Shown piece after piece: positions 1-8,190 of a stretch of DNA of 51,804 bases. The first letter of the stretch is position 1. Every line of letters begins with the position of its first letter. Made by a program: the position numbers and the translations under genes. The DNA comes from Bradyrhizobium sp. (GTDB taxonomy: Bacteria; Pseudomonadota; Alphaproteobacteria; Rhizobiales; Xanthobacteraceae). The notes under the pieces were generated by a model. That model was not told where the DNA came from. It saw nothing but the letters and a program-made list of their open reading frames with translations, and ran no database searches. The stretch spans positions 1-51,804 of the forward strand of contig NZ_JAURXB010000007.1 in NCBI RefSeq assembly GCF_030654605.1. The letters are read 5' to 3'.

Positions 1-1
1 A

Positions 2-307
2 ATCGCCGATAAAGCGCGCGCAGCGGAATTTCCTGACGTTCCCACGCTGGAGCAGGCGGGCATACCGAACCACGAGGTCGGATTTTGGAACGGGATACTG
101 GTTCCCAAGGGCACCCCCGAGGAAATCGTCGAACTCCGACATCGGCAAATCAGTCACATCATGGCGCTGCCGGAAGTGAGGGATCGGCTGCAGGCGCTTG
201 GATATACGCCGATCAATGGCTCGAAGTCGCAGTTCGCGGCGCATCTGCAGACCGAGTTGAGCAAGTGGAAAGCAATTGCCCGCGAGGGCAGGGCCAAACC
301 TGAATGA
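2..307 (+). CDS. TctC/Bug-type solute-binding protein, C-terminal fragment
   Basis: The reading frame is open from the first bases and stops at TGA 305-307, so about 101 C-terminal residues are visible and the start lies before the window. The segment FPDVPTLEQAG followed by GFWNGILVPKGTP is characteristic of the TctC (Bug) family, the periplasmic binding subunits of tripartite tricarboxylate transporters. The end (about TELSKWKAIAREG) also fits the usual C-terminus of the family. Members bind small carboxylates or aromatic acids and usually work with TctA/TctB membrane partners, although orphan copies are very common in Bradyrhizobiaceae. No partner gene lies downstream here. The ligand cannot be read from this fragment. 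Confidence 0.85.
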   Translation: MADKARAAEFPDVPTLEQAGIPNHEVGFWNGILVPKGTPEEIVELRHRQISHIMALPEVRDRLQALGYTPINGSKSQFAAHLQTELSKWKAIAREGRAKPE

Positions 308-386
308 TCCGGTCAGAAACCGATTCCGATTCGAACGCGCGCGACGAGTCGATCGGATGTCGCAAAACAGTTCGAAGGAGTGTGCC

Positions 387-1253
387 ATGAATAGTGAATC
401 TTCCATCGACGCGGATGTTGCCACGGCGGCGATGCGTGCGCAGTGGGATCAGATGGCCCAGGGCTGGAGCGATTCCGGCGCCGTCATTCGACCGTGGCTG
501 CATAAGGCGACACAGGCCATGCTCGGAATGGCCGGAGTTGGAGCCGGTTCCCATGTGCTCGATGTGGCCGCCGGTGCCGGCGATCAGACCCTCGACATCG
601 CTGAGCGGGTCGGTCCCCAGGGCCACGTGCTGGCAACCGACCTCTCGCCGAAGATCCTTCGATTCGCAGCACAGCAGGCCGCCGCCGCAGGGTACCGCAA
701 CGTCGAGGTACGCGTTTCGGATGGACAGGAATTGCAGATCGAGGACTCGAGGTTCGACGCGGTGGTCTGCCGGCTCGGACTGATGTTTTTCGGCGACCCG
801 CTGCAGGGATTGCGCGAAATGGCGCGGGTACTCAAACCGGGTGGCGGTGTTTGCACCATGGTGTTCGGAGCCCCGCAGGCCAATCCTTGTGTGACGACGC
901 TGATGTCGACAGCGTTGAGGCACGCCGGCATGCCGCCGCGCGATCCCTTTCAGCCCGGCGGACTGCTCAGCCTCGGCAAACCCGGCCTGATCGATGAATT
1001 ATTCAAAGAGGCGGGATTCCGCGAGATCGCGACGACCAGGATTGCGGCGCCGTTCGGACTTCCGACGGTCAAGGACTACATGAAATTCGCCCGAACGTCG
1101 GCCGGCCCGATCATGCAGATATTGAAGAGCCTGGACGCCGCGAAAGCCGAAGCGGCGTGGTCTGATATGGAACAGGTTCTCAGCCGATATGACACGCCGA
1201 CCGGATGGGAAGGTCCCAATGAACTGCTGTTGACGGCAGCAAGGAGGTTGTAG
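387..1253 (+). CDS. Class I SAM-dependent methyltransferase
   Basis: A 288-residue protein with a classic Rossmann methyltransferase core. Motif I is VLDVAAGAGDQTLDIA at about residues 54-69, and the acidic end of strand 2 is in VLATDLSP. A motif IV-like stretch FDAVVCRLGLMFF and the sequence MARVLKPGG follow, as in UbiE/Methyltransf_11 proteins. I chose ATG 387 because GGAG lies about 7 bases upstream and the residues before it look unrelated to the family; the frame could also open at 276. The methyl acceptor is unknown. The gene stands alone after the binding-protein fragment, and the next gene runs on the opposite strand. Confidence 0.85.
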   Translation: MNSESSIDADVATAAMRAQWDQMAQGWSDSGAVIRPWLHKATQAMLGMAGVGAGSHVLDVAAGAGDQTLDIAERVGPQGHVLATDLSPKILRFAAQQAAAAGYRNVEVRVSDGQELQIEDSRFDAVVCRLGLMFFGDPLQGLREMARVLKPGGGVCTMVFGAPQANPCVTTLMSTALRHAGMPPRDPFQPGGLLSLGKPGLIDELFKEAGFREIATTRIAAPFGLPTVKDYMKFARTSAGPIMQILKSLDAAKAEAAWSDMEQVLSRYDTPTGWEGPNELLLTAARRL

Positions 1254-1366
1254 TCTCCGTGACGGCTGGCGGTTGTTATGCTCATGTGACCGCGCCTGGT
1301 GCGCGGCGGACATCGTCGGGAAGGGATCAAGCGGTCCTGTCGCGGGTAAAGCGCAGCTTGATACGC

Positions 1367-2275
1367 CTATTCCTCATCCGCACCCGGCGTCTGCCTCAGC
1401 ATGAAATGACCGAACGCCGAGGCGATCGGTTTGGCCGGGTCGTCCTGCCAGGCCTGCGCCTCGAAGGCGACGACGCGCCGGCCCTGCTTGACGATCGACA
1501 CTTTGGCGTGGCTGTCGAGGGCGCGGCCGGAGCGCAGGTAATTGACGGTGAGGCCGATCGGCTTCGGCGACGACACGCCAAGTTCGCGCGCCACGCCCAC
1601 GATCGCGGTGGTTTCGAGAAAGGCGCCGGTCATGCCGCCGTGGATGGCGGGCAGGATCGGGTTGCCGATGATCTTTCGTGAGAACGGCATCATCAGCGTG
1701 CCGTCCTCGCCGATCCGGATGCCGAGACAATGCGCGAACGGACTGTTGGCGAACGGGCTTGCCGGATCTTCCGGCGCTTCCAGCACCGGCAGCGTGCGTT
1801 GTTCCATCGCCCGGTCCAGCATGTTGGTGCGGTTGGCGCCGACCATGAAGCAGGCCGTCGCGGTGGCGACGGGATCGTCTTCCGATTCCTGGTAGGCCGT
1901 CGCGCGCACGAAGGCGATCGAGCGGGTGACGCGGTAGCAGACCGAATGCGCTTTGATCTCGAGGCCCGGCGTCGCCGGCTTCTGGTAGTCGATCCGCAGA
2001 TCGAGCGTGGCAATCGCGCTGGTGCCATCGAGCGCGAGCTGGACCGCCATGCCGCAGCTCTCGTCGAGCATGGCGGTGACGACGCCGCCGTGCAGAACGC
2101 CCGTCGCGGTGTCGCCGACGAAGACCGGGCGGTACGGCAGACTCGACCAGGCTTCGCCGCGCGCTGCGCGGTCGAGCCGAAGCCCGCTGATATGCCCATA
2201 GACGGAGCGGCTGCCCTTGATGGCTTCGGCCAGTCGGTCAAACGGCAGCGGGGTGATGACAGGTGGTTTGGACAT
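1367..2275 (-). CDS. PaaI-family acyl-CoA thioesterase with two hotdog domains
   Basis: A 302-residue protein that reads as two fused PaaI-like hotdog domains. The first contains HGGVVTAMLDESCGMA (about residues 62-77) and the second IHGGMTGAFLETTAIV (about 211-226). In PaaI/4HBT enzymes this HGG-x(n)-D/E pattern lies on the central helix at the active site. The Asp/Glu in the first copy and the Glu in the second are both present, so both halves could be active. A single-domain PaaI protein has about 140 residues, so the doubled length fits a tandem arrangement that forms the dimer within one chain. Hydrolysis of an acyl-CoA is the expected reaction; the substrate is unknown. Confidence 0.83.
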   Translation of the reverse strand: MSKPPVITPLPFDRLAEAIKGSRSVYGHISGLRLDRAARGEAWSSLPYRPVFVGDTATGVLHGGVVTAMLDESCGMAVQLALDGTSAIATLDLRIDYQKPATPGLEIKAHSVCYRVTRSIAFVRATAYQESEDDPVATATACFMVGANRTNMLDRAMEQRTLPVLEAPEDPASPFANSPFAHCLGIRIGEDGTLMMPFSRKIIGNPILPAIHGGMTGAFLETTAIVGVARELGVSSPKPIGLTVNYLRSGRALDSHAKVSIVKQGRRVVAFEAQAWQDDPAKPIASAFGHFMLRQTPGADEE

Positions 2276-2346
2276 GCCGACGTTCTACGCTATATTGCGC
2301 GGGTAACAAAAGGCGCGGAGAGTTCATCACTCGCGATGCGCTTTCG

Positions 2347-2391
2347 CTCCCCTCCCACCACGCGGCGAAGAGCCGCGCGGGAGGAGGGGAG
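2347..2391 (-). terminator. Hairpin just downstream of the amidase gene
   Basis: The outer arms CTCCCCTCC (2347-2355) and GGAGGGGAG (2383-2391) pair perfectly. An inner stem CGCGGC/GCCGCG (2361-2366, 2372-2377) closes on a five-base loop. It begins 6 bases after the amidase stop codon on the minus strand. There is no clear T tract, so it may be a processing or stabilising hairpin, or one copy of a dispersed palindrome, rather than a strong intrinsic terminator. Confidence 0.5.
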
Positions 2392-2397
2392 AAGAAT

Positions 2398-3873
2398 TCA
2401 GCCGTTCGTCACGTGCACACCAGGCTTCCGTCCGGCGTTCCATTTTCCACCGAGTGCCCGCTCGATCTGGGCTGCCAGCTGCAGCAGCAGGCCGTCATTG
2501 GCCTGCCTGGCCTGCGCCTGAATGCCGAGCGGCAATCCATTCTCGTGTTGCGCCAGCGGCAGCGAAATCGCGGGTAGTCCGCTGAGATTGGCGAGCGGGG
2601 TGAAGGCGAAATTGCGCCACAGGTTGCCGAACCAGTCCAGCACCGATGGATTGTCCGATATCGTCAAATATTCCGTCGTGCCGACCTTCGGTGTAGGCAG
2701 CGCGGTGATCGGCGTCAGGATGATATCCCAGTCCTCGAAGAACGCACCGAAACCGCGGGTGGTCGTGTTGAAGACCGCCTGCATGCGCGCGCGCTCCGCG
2801 AACGTCGTGTGACGGCCCGCTTCCCAGATCCGGATGTTGACCGGCTCGACCAGATCGGCCGGCGGCCGCTCCAGTCCGCGTGCCGCCAGCATGTTACCGA
2901 TCACGATGGCAAAGTTGCTGATGTAGCAGGTAGTCTGGGCATCGAAGGCGGCGCGATAATCGATCGCGGGCAACGCGTAATCGACGTGATGGCCGAGGCC
3001 TTCGAGGAATTTGCCTGTTCTTTCGAGTTCGGCCGATATCGCAGGCGTCGCGCGGTAGTCGCCCCATTGATGCGACAGTGCTATTCTGAGCCGTCCGGGA
3101 TCACGCTTGACCAACTCCTGATAAGGCTCCGGCGTGGTCCAGAACGGCATGAATTCGCCCGGAGCCGGTCCCCGGCAGGCATCCACGAAAGCCGCGGTAT
3201 CGCGTACCGAACGCGACTGACAGCCCTGGATCGATACCAGCCCGGTCAGGTCCGACATGTGCGGCGCGAGCGAGAACACGCCCCGTGAAACCTTGAGGCC
3301 GATATTGCCGTTGACCCCGGCCGGAATGCGGATCGAGCCGCCGCCATCGGTTGAATGCGCGATCGGCACGGCGCCCGCCGCGACCATGGCAGCGCTGCCG
3401 GCGGACGATCCGCATGTCGTGTAGTCCGTATTCCACGGGTTGCGGGTGACGTAGACGACGGGATTGTCGGCCGAGCTGCACACGCCGAATTCCGGCGTGG
3501 TGGTCCGTCCGATCAGGTTCAGTCCCGCCTGGCGCATCTTCGTCGTCAGGAACGTATCGGCGGTGGCGCGATTGCCGCGCATCAGCAGCGAGCCCATTTC
3601 CTGCAGGCGGCCCTTCATCGTCGGGCCCAAATCCTTCATCAGGAACGGCAGGCCGGCGAAGGGTCCCGCGAGGTTAGCGCCGTCTTTGGCAGGATCGGCA
3701 ATCGCGTCCTCAAAGACCTCGACTACGCCCGACAGCGCGGGATCGACCTTGGCGATGCCTGCGGCGGCCTGACTTGCCAATTCTATTGCGGTCAGCTCGC
3801 CCTTCCTGACGCGCGCCGCCAGCGCCACGCCGTCGTGCTGCGCCCATTCGTTCCAGCTCATCGGCAACGTCAT
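2398..3873 (-). CDS. Amidase signature-family hydrolase
   Basis: A 491-residue protein of the amidase signature family, close to the usual 450-500. The Ser-cisSer-Lys triad can be placed. The lysine is in LPFLMKDLG (about K80). The cis-Ser is in CGSSAGSA (S156/157). The nucleophile is the last Ser of STDGGGSIR (S180). The first Gly of the usual GGSSGGS box is Cys and the fifth residue is Ala. The family hydrolyses amide bonds of small amides, nitrile-pathway intermediates or aminoacyl compounds; the substrate is not readable. The start is taken at ATG 3873 because GGAGG lies 11 bases upstream. An ATG at 3882 sits too close to that site, and a longer frame opens at 3924. Confidence 0.88.
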   Translation of the reverse strand: MTLPMSWNEWAQHDGVALAARVRKGELTAIELASQAAAGIAKVDPALSGVVEVFEDAIADPAKDGANLAGPFAGLPFLMKDLGPTMKGRLQEMGSLLMRGNRATADTFLTTKMRQAGLNLIGRTTTPEFGVCSSADNPVVYVTRNPWNTDYTTCGSSAGSAAMVAAGAVPIAHSTDGGGSIRIPAGVNGNIGLKVSRGVFSLAPHMSDLTGLVSIQGCQSRSVRDTAAFVDACRGPAPGEFMPFWTTPEPYQELVKRDPGRLRIALSHQWGDYRATPAISAELERTGKFLEGLGHHVDYALPAIDYRAAFDAQTTCYISNFAIVIGNMLAARGLERPPADLVEPVNIRIWEAGRHTTFAERARMQAVFNTTTRGFGAFFEDWDIILTPITALPTPKVGTTEYLTISDNPSVLDWFGNLWRNFAFTPLANLSGLPAISLPLAQHENGLPLGIQAQARQANDGLLLQLAAQIERALGGKWNAGRKPGVHVTNG

Positions 3874-4015
3874 GCGATTCATTTCCTCCGGTGTGGCGTC
3901 AACCTTAGTTTCGCAGCCCGGCAAGTCAACAAATCGGGGATGTCACGTCGAACAGGGTGGCGTGGATGTACTGATGCTCAACAGGATGTCCCTGTGGCAC
4001 CAGGCACGAGGGTCT

Positions 4016-4029
4016 TTGACGCAGATCAA
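4016..4029 (+). promoter_or_regulatory. FixK/FNR-type binding box upstream of the 71-residue gene
   Basis: TTGAC-GCAG-ATCAA is one base off the FNR consensus TTGAT-N4-ATCAA and fits the rhizobial FixK2 pattern TTG(A/C)-N6-(T/G)CAA exactly. Its centre lies about 56 bases before the ATG at 4079. If the factor acts at the usual -41.5 position, the transcript would begin near 4064, leaving about 15 bases of leader. Low-oxygen control is inferred from the match only. Confidence 0.55.
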
Positions 4030-4078
4030 ACGACATCAGAAGCCTGGATGACACACGTGCAAAAAACAGGAAGCCGAG

Positions 4079-4294
4079 ATGTCCGCAACCGAGATAGCGA
4101 ATCTTCATTTCTCCGCGGCTATCGCCGAGGCGGAAGCCGCCGGCATGGGACACGACAGCGTCTGCCGGTCGCTGTTGGGCCTCGTCGTCGCCAAATATCT
4201 CGAAAGCAGGAGTGTCTCCGACGTTCAGTCGGAGCTTCGCTTCGTCGCCGACAACTGCGATCCCGGAACTGATTTCATGTTCATGCGCCCCTAG
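4079..4294 (+). CDS. Small conserved protein of unknown function (71 residues)
   Basis: A 71-residue acidic soluble protein with no signal peptide or membrane segment. It appears helical, with a Cys at about residue 29 (DSVCRSLLGL) and a second near the end (VADNCDPG). It looks like a small protein seen in other Bradyrhizobiaceae, but I know no function. The frame is supported by typical codon use, a purine-rich stretch (GGAAG) upstream of the ATG and the FixK/FNR-type box at 4016-4029. The gene stands alone on the plus strand, facing the end of the minus-strand DUF1254 gene. Confidence 0.65.
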   Translation: MSATEIANLHFSAAIAEAEAAGMGHDSVCRSLLGLVVAKYLESRSVSDVQSELRFVADNCDPGTDFMFMRP

Positions 4295-4309
4295 GGCGCG
4301 GCGACCAGA

Positions 4310-4924
4310 TCAGCGCTTGGCCCGCGGCACGGGCGGTGGTGGCGCAGGCGCAGGCTCTTCCCGTTTCGCCGGTGTCGGCTCGGTCTGCACCTTGCAGCTG
4401 GAAGCCGCGAGCGAGGCCTGCGCCTGTGGCATCAGGCCCGGCTCCGGCGCCAGCGCCTTCAGCACGATCAGCCCGGTCGCGGTCGGAGAGTCGATGATCA
4501 GCCGGTCGGCCGCGGTGACGTCCTCGTCCTCGGGCAATTCGGCGTGCTGTGCCTCGGTCATCAGGTCGAGTTCGATCAGCCTGCGGCCGGCCGACCGGTC
4601 GTTGATGGCGTAATAGGCGACTTCGTTGCGGGTATAGAACGACACCGAGGTGTAGGCCTGGCTGACGGGGACCGTGAGCTTGATCGGTCCGCCCGACAGG
4701 TCGTAGCGGCAGACCGCGGTCGCGAATGCGGGATCCATGAACGGCAGCGGTGCGTTGTTCGGATCCGCCGGTGGCAGCGCGGTAACCGCGTTGAGTTTTG
4801 TCATCGGCGTGAGGCGTGAATAAGCGTCCTGGGTCGCGATCCGCGGCAACGCCAGCACGCTGACGAGATGCACCACGGCGCCCAGCAGCACGCCCGCGAT
4901 GATCGTGAACAGCAGGCGGATCAT
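4310..4924 (-). CDS. DUF1254 domain protein, membrane anchored
   Basis: A 204-residue protein with an N-terminal hydrophobic segment (about residues 3-22), consistent with a signal anchor, followed by a DUF1254-like region. The visible family pattern is a conserved PxxDPNNxPLPFMDPAF stretch (about 52-68) and a beta-rich SVSFYTRNEVAYYAIND stretch. The C-terminus is Pro-rich (PAPAPPPPVPRAKR). In many bacteria DUF1254 and DUF1214 are fused in one secreted protein. Here they are separate genes, and this ATG overlaps the stop of the DUF1214 gene by 4 bases, indicating coupled translation. The molecular function is not established. Confidence 0.78.
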   Translation of the reverse strand: MIRLLFTIIAGVLLGAVVHLVSVLALPRIATQDAYSRLTPMTKLNAVTALPPADPNNAPLPFMDPAFATAVCRYDLSGGPIKLTVPVSQAYTSVSFYTRNEVAYYAINDRSAGRRLIELDLMTEAQHAELPEDEDVTAADRLIIDSPTATGLIVLKALAPEPGLMPQAQASLAASSCKVQTEPTPAKREEPAPAPPPPVPRAKR

Positions 4925-5499
4925 GGACAGCCCACCGTCGTAATCGAGGGCATCGGCGCATCGCGCTGCGTCCGCGTCGCCACGCCGACCGGCGTATCGT
5001 AAAGCCGCAGCATCAGCGCGTAACGCTCGATGCCCCCGGTGGGGAGCCAGTTTCCGGCGCGCGAGCGCGAAGCCACCCGGATCTCGAATGCGCCATCGGC
5101 GCCGCGAATGATTTCCTGGCTGGTGAAGCCGTAGCGCTGCAGCGAATTCGCCACCAGATGTCCCTTGGTATTGTAGAGCGTCAGCGTCCAGAACCGCGCC
5201 GCGGGGGTGACGCCGCTGACCACCACGTCGCAGCGTCCGTCGAGCGGCTTGTTGCGGTCGTCCCTGGTCGCCGAGAAGGCGACGCCGTCGCCGGTGCCGA
5301 CCGGCAGCTCGCCGCTGCGCGCGATCGAGGCGCGCGAATAGGGGTCGACGTCGGCGGTGCCGGTCTTCGGCCGGGCGGTCCAGGCGCCGATCGTCAGGGT
5401 GCCGAGATCGGTGCCGCGCGTCGCGGTCATCCAGGTCGCGCCGAGACCGACGACGGTCGCGAGGATCAACGCCAGCAGTGTGATGAAGACCAGCCGCAC
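4921..5499 (-). CDS. DUF1214 domain protein, membrane anchored
   Basis: A 192-residue protein with an N-terminal hydrophobic helix (about residues 3-22) and then a DUF1214 domain. Family features are FWTLTLYNTKGHLVAN (about 104-119) and the closing NWLPTGG...LMLRLYDTP pattern. The start lies only 2 bases after the stop of the upstream penicillin-binding protein, and the stop overlaps the DUF1254 gene, so the three genes almost certainly share one mRNA. The sequence suggests an envelope protein facing the periplasm. Any link to peptidoglycan is inferred only from the neighbour. Confidence 0.8.
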   Translation of the reverse strand: MRLVFITLLALILATVVGLGATWMTATRGTDLGTLTIGAWTARPKTGTADVDPYSRASIARSGELPVGTGDGVAFSATRDDRNKPLDGRCDVVVSGVTPAARFWTLTLYNTKGHLVANSLQRYGFTSQEIIRGADGAFEIRVASRSRAGNWLPTGGIERYALMLRLYDTPVGVATRTQRDAPMPSITTVGCP

Positions 5500-5501
5500 G
5501 G

Positions 5502-7790
5502 TCAGTTCTTGCGCGGCGGAGCTGTCGCCGCGGCTTCGCCCGGTGCCGCCGCGGCAAAACTATCCGGGAATGCGATCGCGCTCGATGATACCGGCTTGCC
5601 GGGCTTGGCGGGATCGCCCGGCGCGACTTTGCCCGCGGTCTTGCCGGCCTCGTCGAGCAGCTTTTCCACGCGCACCAGGATATCCGCGCCGCGCTTGGTG
5701 AGGATCGGCGGCGGTCCCGGCTTGATGTCCGGAAGTTTCGGCGCGCCGCCCGCCGCCATCGCCGCGGAGGCGGATGCAGGCTGTTTCGTGCCGGCGCCGA
5801 TGCCCGGGATCTCCTTGATCTCGACGCCCTGGTGGGCGACGACCATGATGTCGTGCCAGGTCTGCGCCGGCAGCGAGCCGCCGGTCATGCGGTTGGTCGG
5901 CGAGTAATCGTCATTGCCGTACCACACCGCGCAGGTGAAGTTGCCGGTAAAGCCGGCGAACCAGGCATCGCGATAGGCGTTGGTGGTGCCGGTCTTGCCG
6001 CCGGTCGGAATGCCGTCGAGCGCGGCGCGCCGCGCAGTACCTTCGCTGACGACGTGGCTCATCATGCCCGACATGTCGGAAGCCACCGAAGCCGGGATCG
6101 CCTGCACCGGCTTCTTGCCGTCGCGGTCGAAACGCCAGACCAAGTCGCCGGCGCCGGTGCGGACTTCCAGCACCGCATGCGGCGTCACCGACTTGCCCTT
6201 GTTCGGGAAGGTCGCATAGGCGACCGCATGTTCGAGCACCGACACTTCGTCGGAACCGATCGGCATCGACGGCGTATCCGGCAACGGCGCCTTGATGCCG
6301 AATTTGCGCGCTACCTCGGTGATCTTGGCGCGGCCGACCTTGGCCGGATTTGGCGATTTTCCGCCGAGCCAGATCGACAGCTTCACCGGCACCACGTTGA
6401 TCGACCGGGTGATCGCCGTCGTCAGCGTTACCTTGCCGGAGTAGGAATGGCCGTAGTTCTGCGGACACCAGTTGCCGATGCAGACCGGGCCGTCGATGAT
6501 GGTATCGCTCGGCTTCCAGCCATTCAGCAGCGCCGTGGCGTAGACGTATGGCTTGAACGACGAGCCCGGCTGGCGCATCGCGTCCACCGCACGGTTGAAC
6601 TGGCTGGCACCGTAGTCGCGGCCGCCGACCATCGCGCGCACACCGCCGTCGAGGTCGGCTACCACTGTCGCTGCCTGGGTCGCATGATAGTCGCGGCCGA
6701 ACTGACGCAACTGGTTTTCCACGGCACTCTCCGCGGCGCGCTGCACCGTCATGTCGATCGCGGTGCGGACCACGAAGACGCGCTCGACATAGGATTTCGG
6801 AAAGGTATCGACCAGCCGGCGCATCTCGTCGAACGCCCAGTCGAGATAGTAGTTCGGCGAATTCTCGTCGCGACGGTCGACCGCGATCGCCGGGTTGCGC
6901 CGGGCGCCGAACACCTGACCCTCGGTCATGAAGCCGGCATCGACCAGATTGTCCAGCACCACGTTGGCGCGGGCGCGCGCGGCGGGCAGGTTGATGTGCG
7001 GCGCGTATTTGGTCGGGGCCTTGAACAGCCCGGCGAGCATGGCGGATTCCGCGAGATTGACGTCGCGCGCCGACTTGTTGAAGTAGAAATGCGCGGCGCC
7101 ATCGACGCCGAACGTGCCGCCGCCCATATAGGCGCGGTCGAGATAGAGTTTCAGGATTTCATTCTTGGTGAGACGGGTCTCGAGCCAGATCGCCAAGAAG
7201 GCTTCCTTCACCTTGCGCTCGATGGTGCGCTCGTTGTTCAGGAACAGGTTCTTCGCCAGCTGCTGGGTGATCGACGAGCCGCCCTGCCGCACGCCGCCGG
7301 CCTGCGCGTTGGTCACGAGCGCGCGCCCCGTGCCGGCGATGTCGATGCCGAAATGTTCGTAGAAGCGGCGGTCCTCGGTGGCCAGCGTCGCCTTGATCAG
7401 ATTGTCCGGAAAATCCTCCAGCGGAATCGAATCATTGTGCTTGATGCCGCGGCTGCCGATCGGATTGCCGTAACGGTCGAGAAACGTCACCGCGAGATCG
7501 GATTTCTTCAACCAGTCGTCGTCGGAGGTTTCGCGAAACGCCGGCACCGCCAGTGCCAGCATCAGCACCAGGCCGACGAGCCCGAGGGTCGCGGCCTCGG
7601 ACAAGGGTTCGATGAAAACCCAGCGTTTCCAGCGGCCGACATAGAAGCGGTCCATGAAGGTGGAGAACCGTTCATAGAGCTCGCGCACGCCCTTGCCGGA
7701 GGAGAACAGCGTGGAGTCGATGCGCGCGTCCAGATCCAGCATCCAGTGCCGGATCTTTTTCTTCCAGTGTGGTGGTACGATCTGGCGCAC
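5502..7790 (-). CDS. Class A penicillin-binding protein (PBP1A type)
   Basis: A 762-residue bifunctional peptidoglycan synthase. A basic cytosolic N-terminus (1-65) and one membrane helix (about 67-86) precede the glycosyltransferase domain. Its catalytic motif is EDRRFYEHFGID (139-150), followed by GGSSITQQLAKNLFL (170-184). The transpeptidase domain has all three penicillin-binding motifs: S410-S-F-K413, S463-I-N465 and K599-T-G. The C-terminus (about 690-762) is Pro/Ala-rich and disordered-looking. It polymerises glycan strands and cross-links peptides at the inner membrane. It lacks room for the large inserted OB domain of the longest PBP1a forms, so it may be an accessory rather than the main housekeeping enzyme. 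It heads the unit with the DUF1214 and DUF1254 genes. Confidence 0.93.
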   Translation of the reverse strand: MRQIVPPHWKKKIRHWMLDLDARIDSTLFSSGKGVRELYERFSTFMDRFYVGRWKRWVFIEPLSEAATLGLVGLVLMLALAVPAFRETSDDDWLKKSDLAVTFLDRYGNPIGSRGIKHNDSIPLEDFPDNLIKATLATEDRRFYEHFGIDIAGTGRALVTNAQAGGVRQGGSSITQQLAKNLFLNNERTIERKVKEAFLAIWLETRLTKNEILKLYLDRAYMGGGTFGVDGAAHFYFNKSARDVNLAESAMLAGLFKAPTKYAPHINLPAARARANVVLDNLVDAGFMTEGQVFGARRNPAIAVDRRDENSPNYYLDWAFDEMRRLVDTFPKSYVERVFVVRTAIDMTVQRAAESAVENQLRQFGRDYHATQAATVVADLDGGVRAMVGGRDYGASQFNRAVDAMRQPGSSFKPYVYATALLNGWKPSDTIIDGPVCIGNWCPQNYGHSYSGKVTLTTAITRSINVVPVKLSIWLGGKSPNPAKVGRAKITEVARKFGIKAPLPDTPSMPIGSDEVSVLEHAVAYATFPNKGKSVTPHAVLEVRTGAGDLVWRFDRDGKKPVQAIPASVASDMSGMMSHVVSEGTARRAALDGIPTGGKTGTTNAYRDAWFAGFTGNFTCAVWYGNDDYSPTNRMTGGSLPAQTWHDIMVVAHQGVEIKEIPGIGAGTKQPASASAAMAAGGAPKLPDIKPGPPPILTKRGADILVRVEKLLDEAGKTAGKVAPGDPAKPGKPVSSSAIAFPDSFAAAAPGEAAATAPPRKN

Positions 7791-8190
7791 CGGAACCCCA
7801 AGTCAATTCGCAGCGCTTAAGGGCGCCCGGCCGGGCACCGTCGAGACGTCATGCGGGAATGTTGCGGCAAACCCAAGGCGCTTTTTGCGCCATCGGGGAC
7901 TCTCTCCCTATCTAACCGAGCGGGGGCCATAAACCAATGGTCTGGCAGGGTTTTGCCGGCGATGTTCTCCGGAAAGCTAACAGCAGGATCGATGTCGGAC
8001 CTTCGGTCAACTAACGCGGATCTAATAACGATTTTACTGTTGAACGGCGTGGCTGAAGGCTGAGTTCCAAGAATGGTGCGATAATAGATCGGATTTGGAT
8101 ATATCTTTTTATGAATTTATTCATTAAAGTATTTATTTGAAATTGGATAATTAATGCAGTAGTATGGCTTCTCGTCATGGAGCAAGCCCG
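7791..8190. other. Intergenic region between divergent PBP and ATPase genes
   Basis: About 400 bases that must hold the promoters of both divergent units. The half near the penicillin-binding protein is GC-rich and contains a small hairpin, GGCGC-TTTTT-GCGCC (7877-7891). From about 8080 the DNA becomes markedly AT-rich, with an inverted repeat ATGAAT-TT-ATTCAT at 8111-8124, and this marks the edge of the accessory block. I see no tRNA, integrase or att-like direct repeat. Confidence 0.5.

Noticed and set aside
5832..7820. A 662-codon open frame on the plus strand opposite the penicillin-binding protein
   Set aside because: It mirrors a clear PBP gene, its protein is Arg/His/Ala-rich without family motifs, and long antisense frames are expected in GC-rich DNA.
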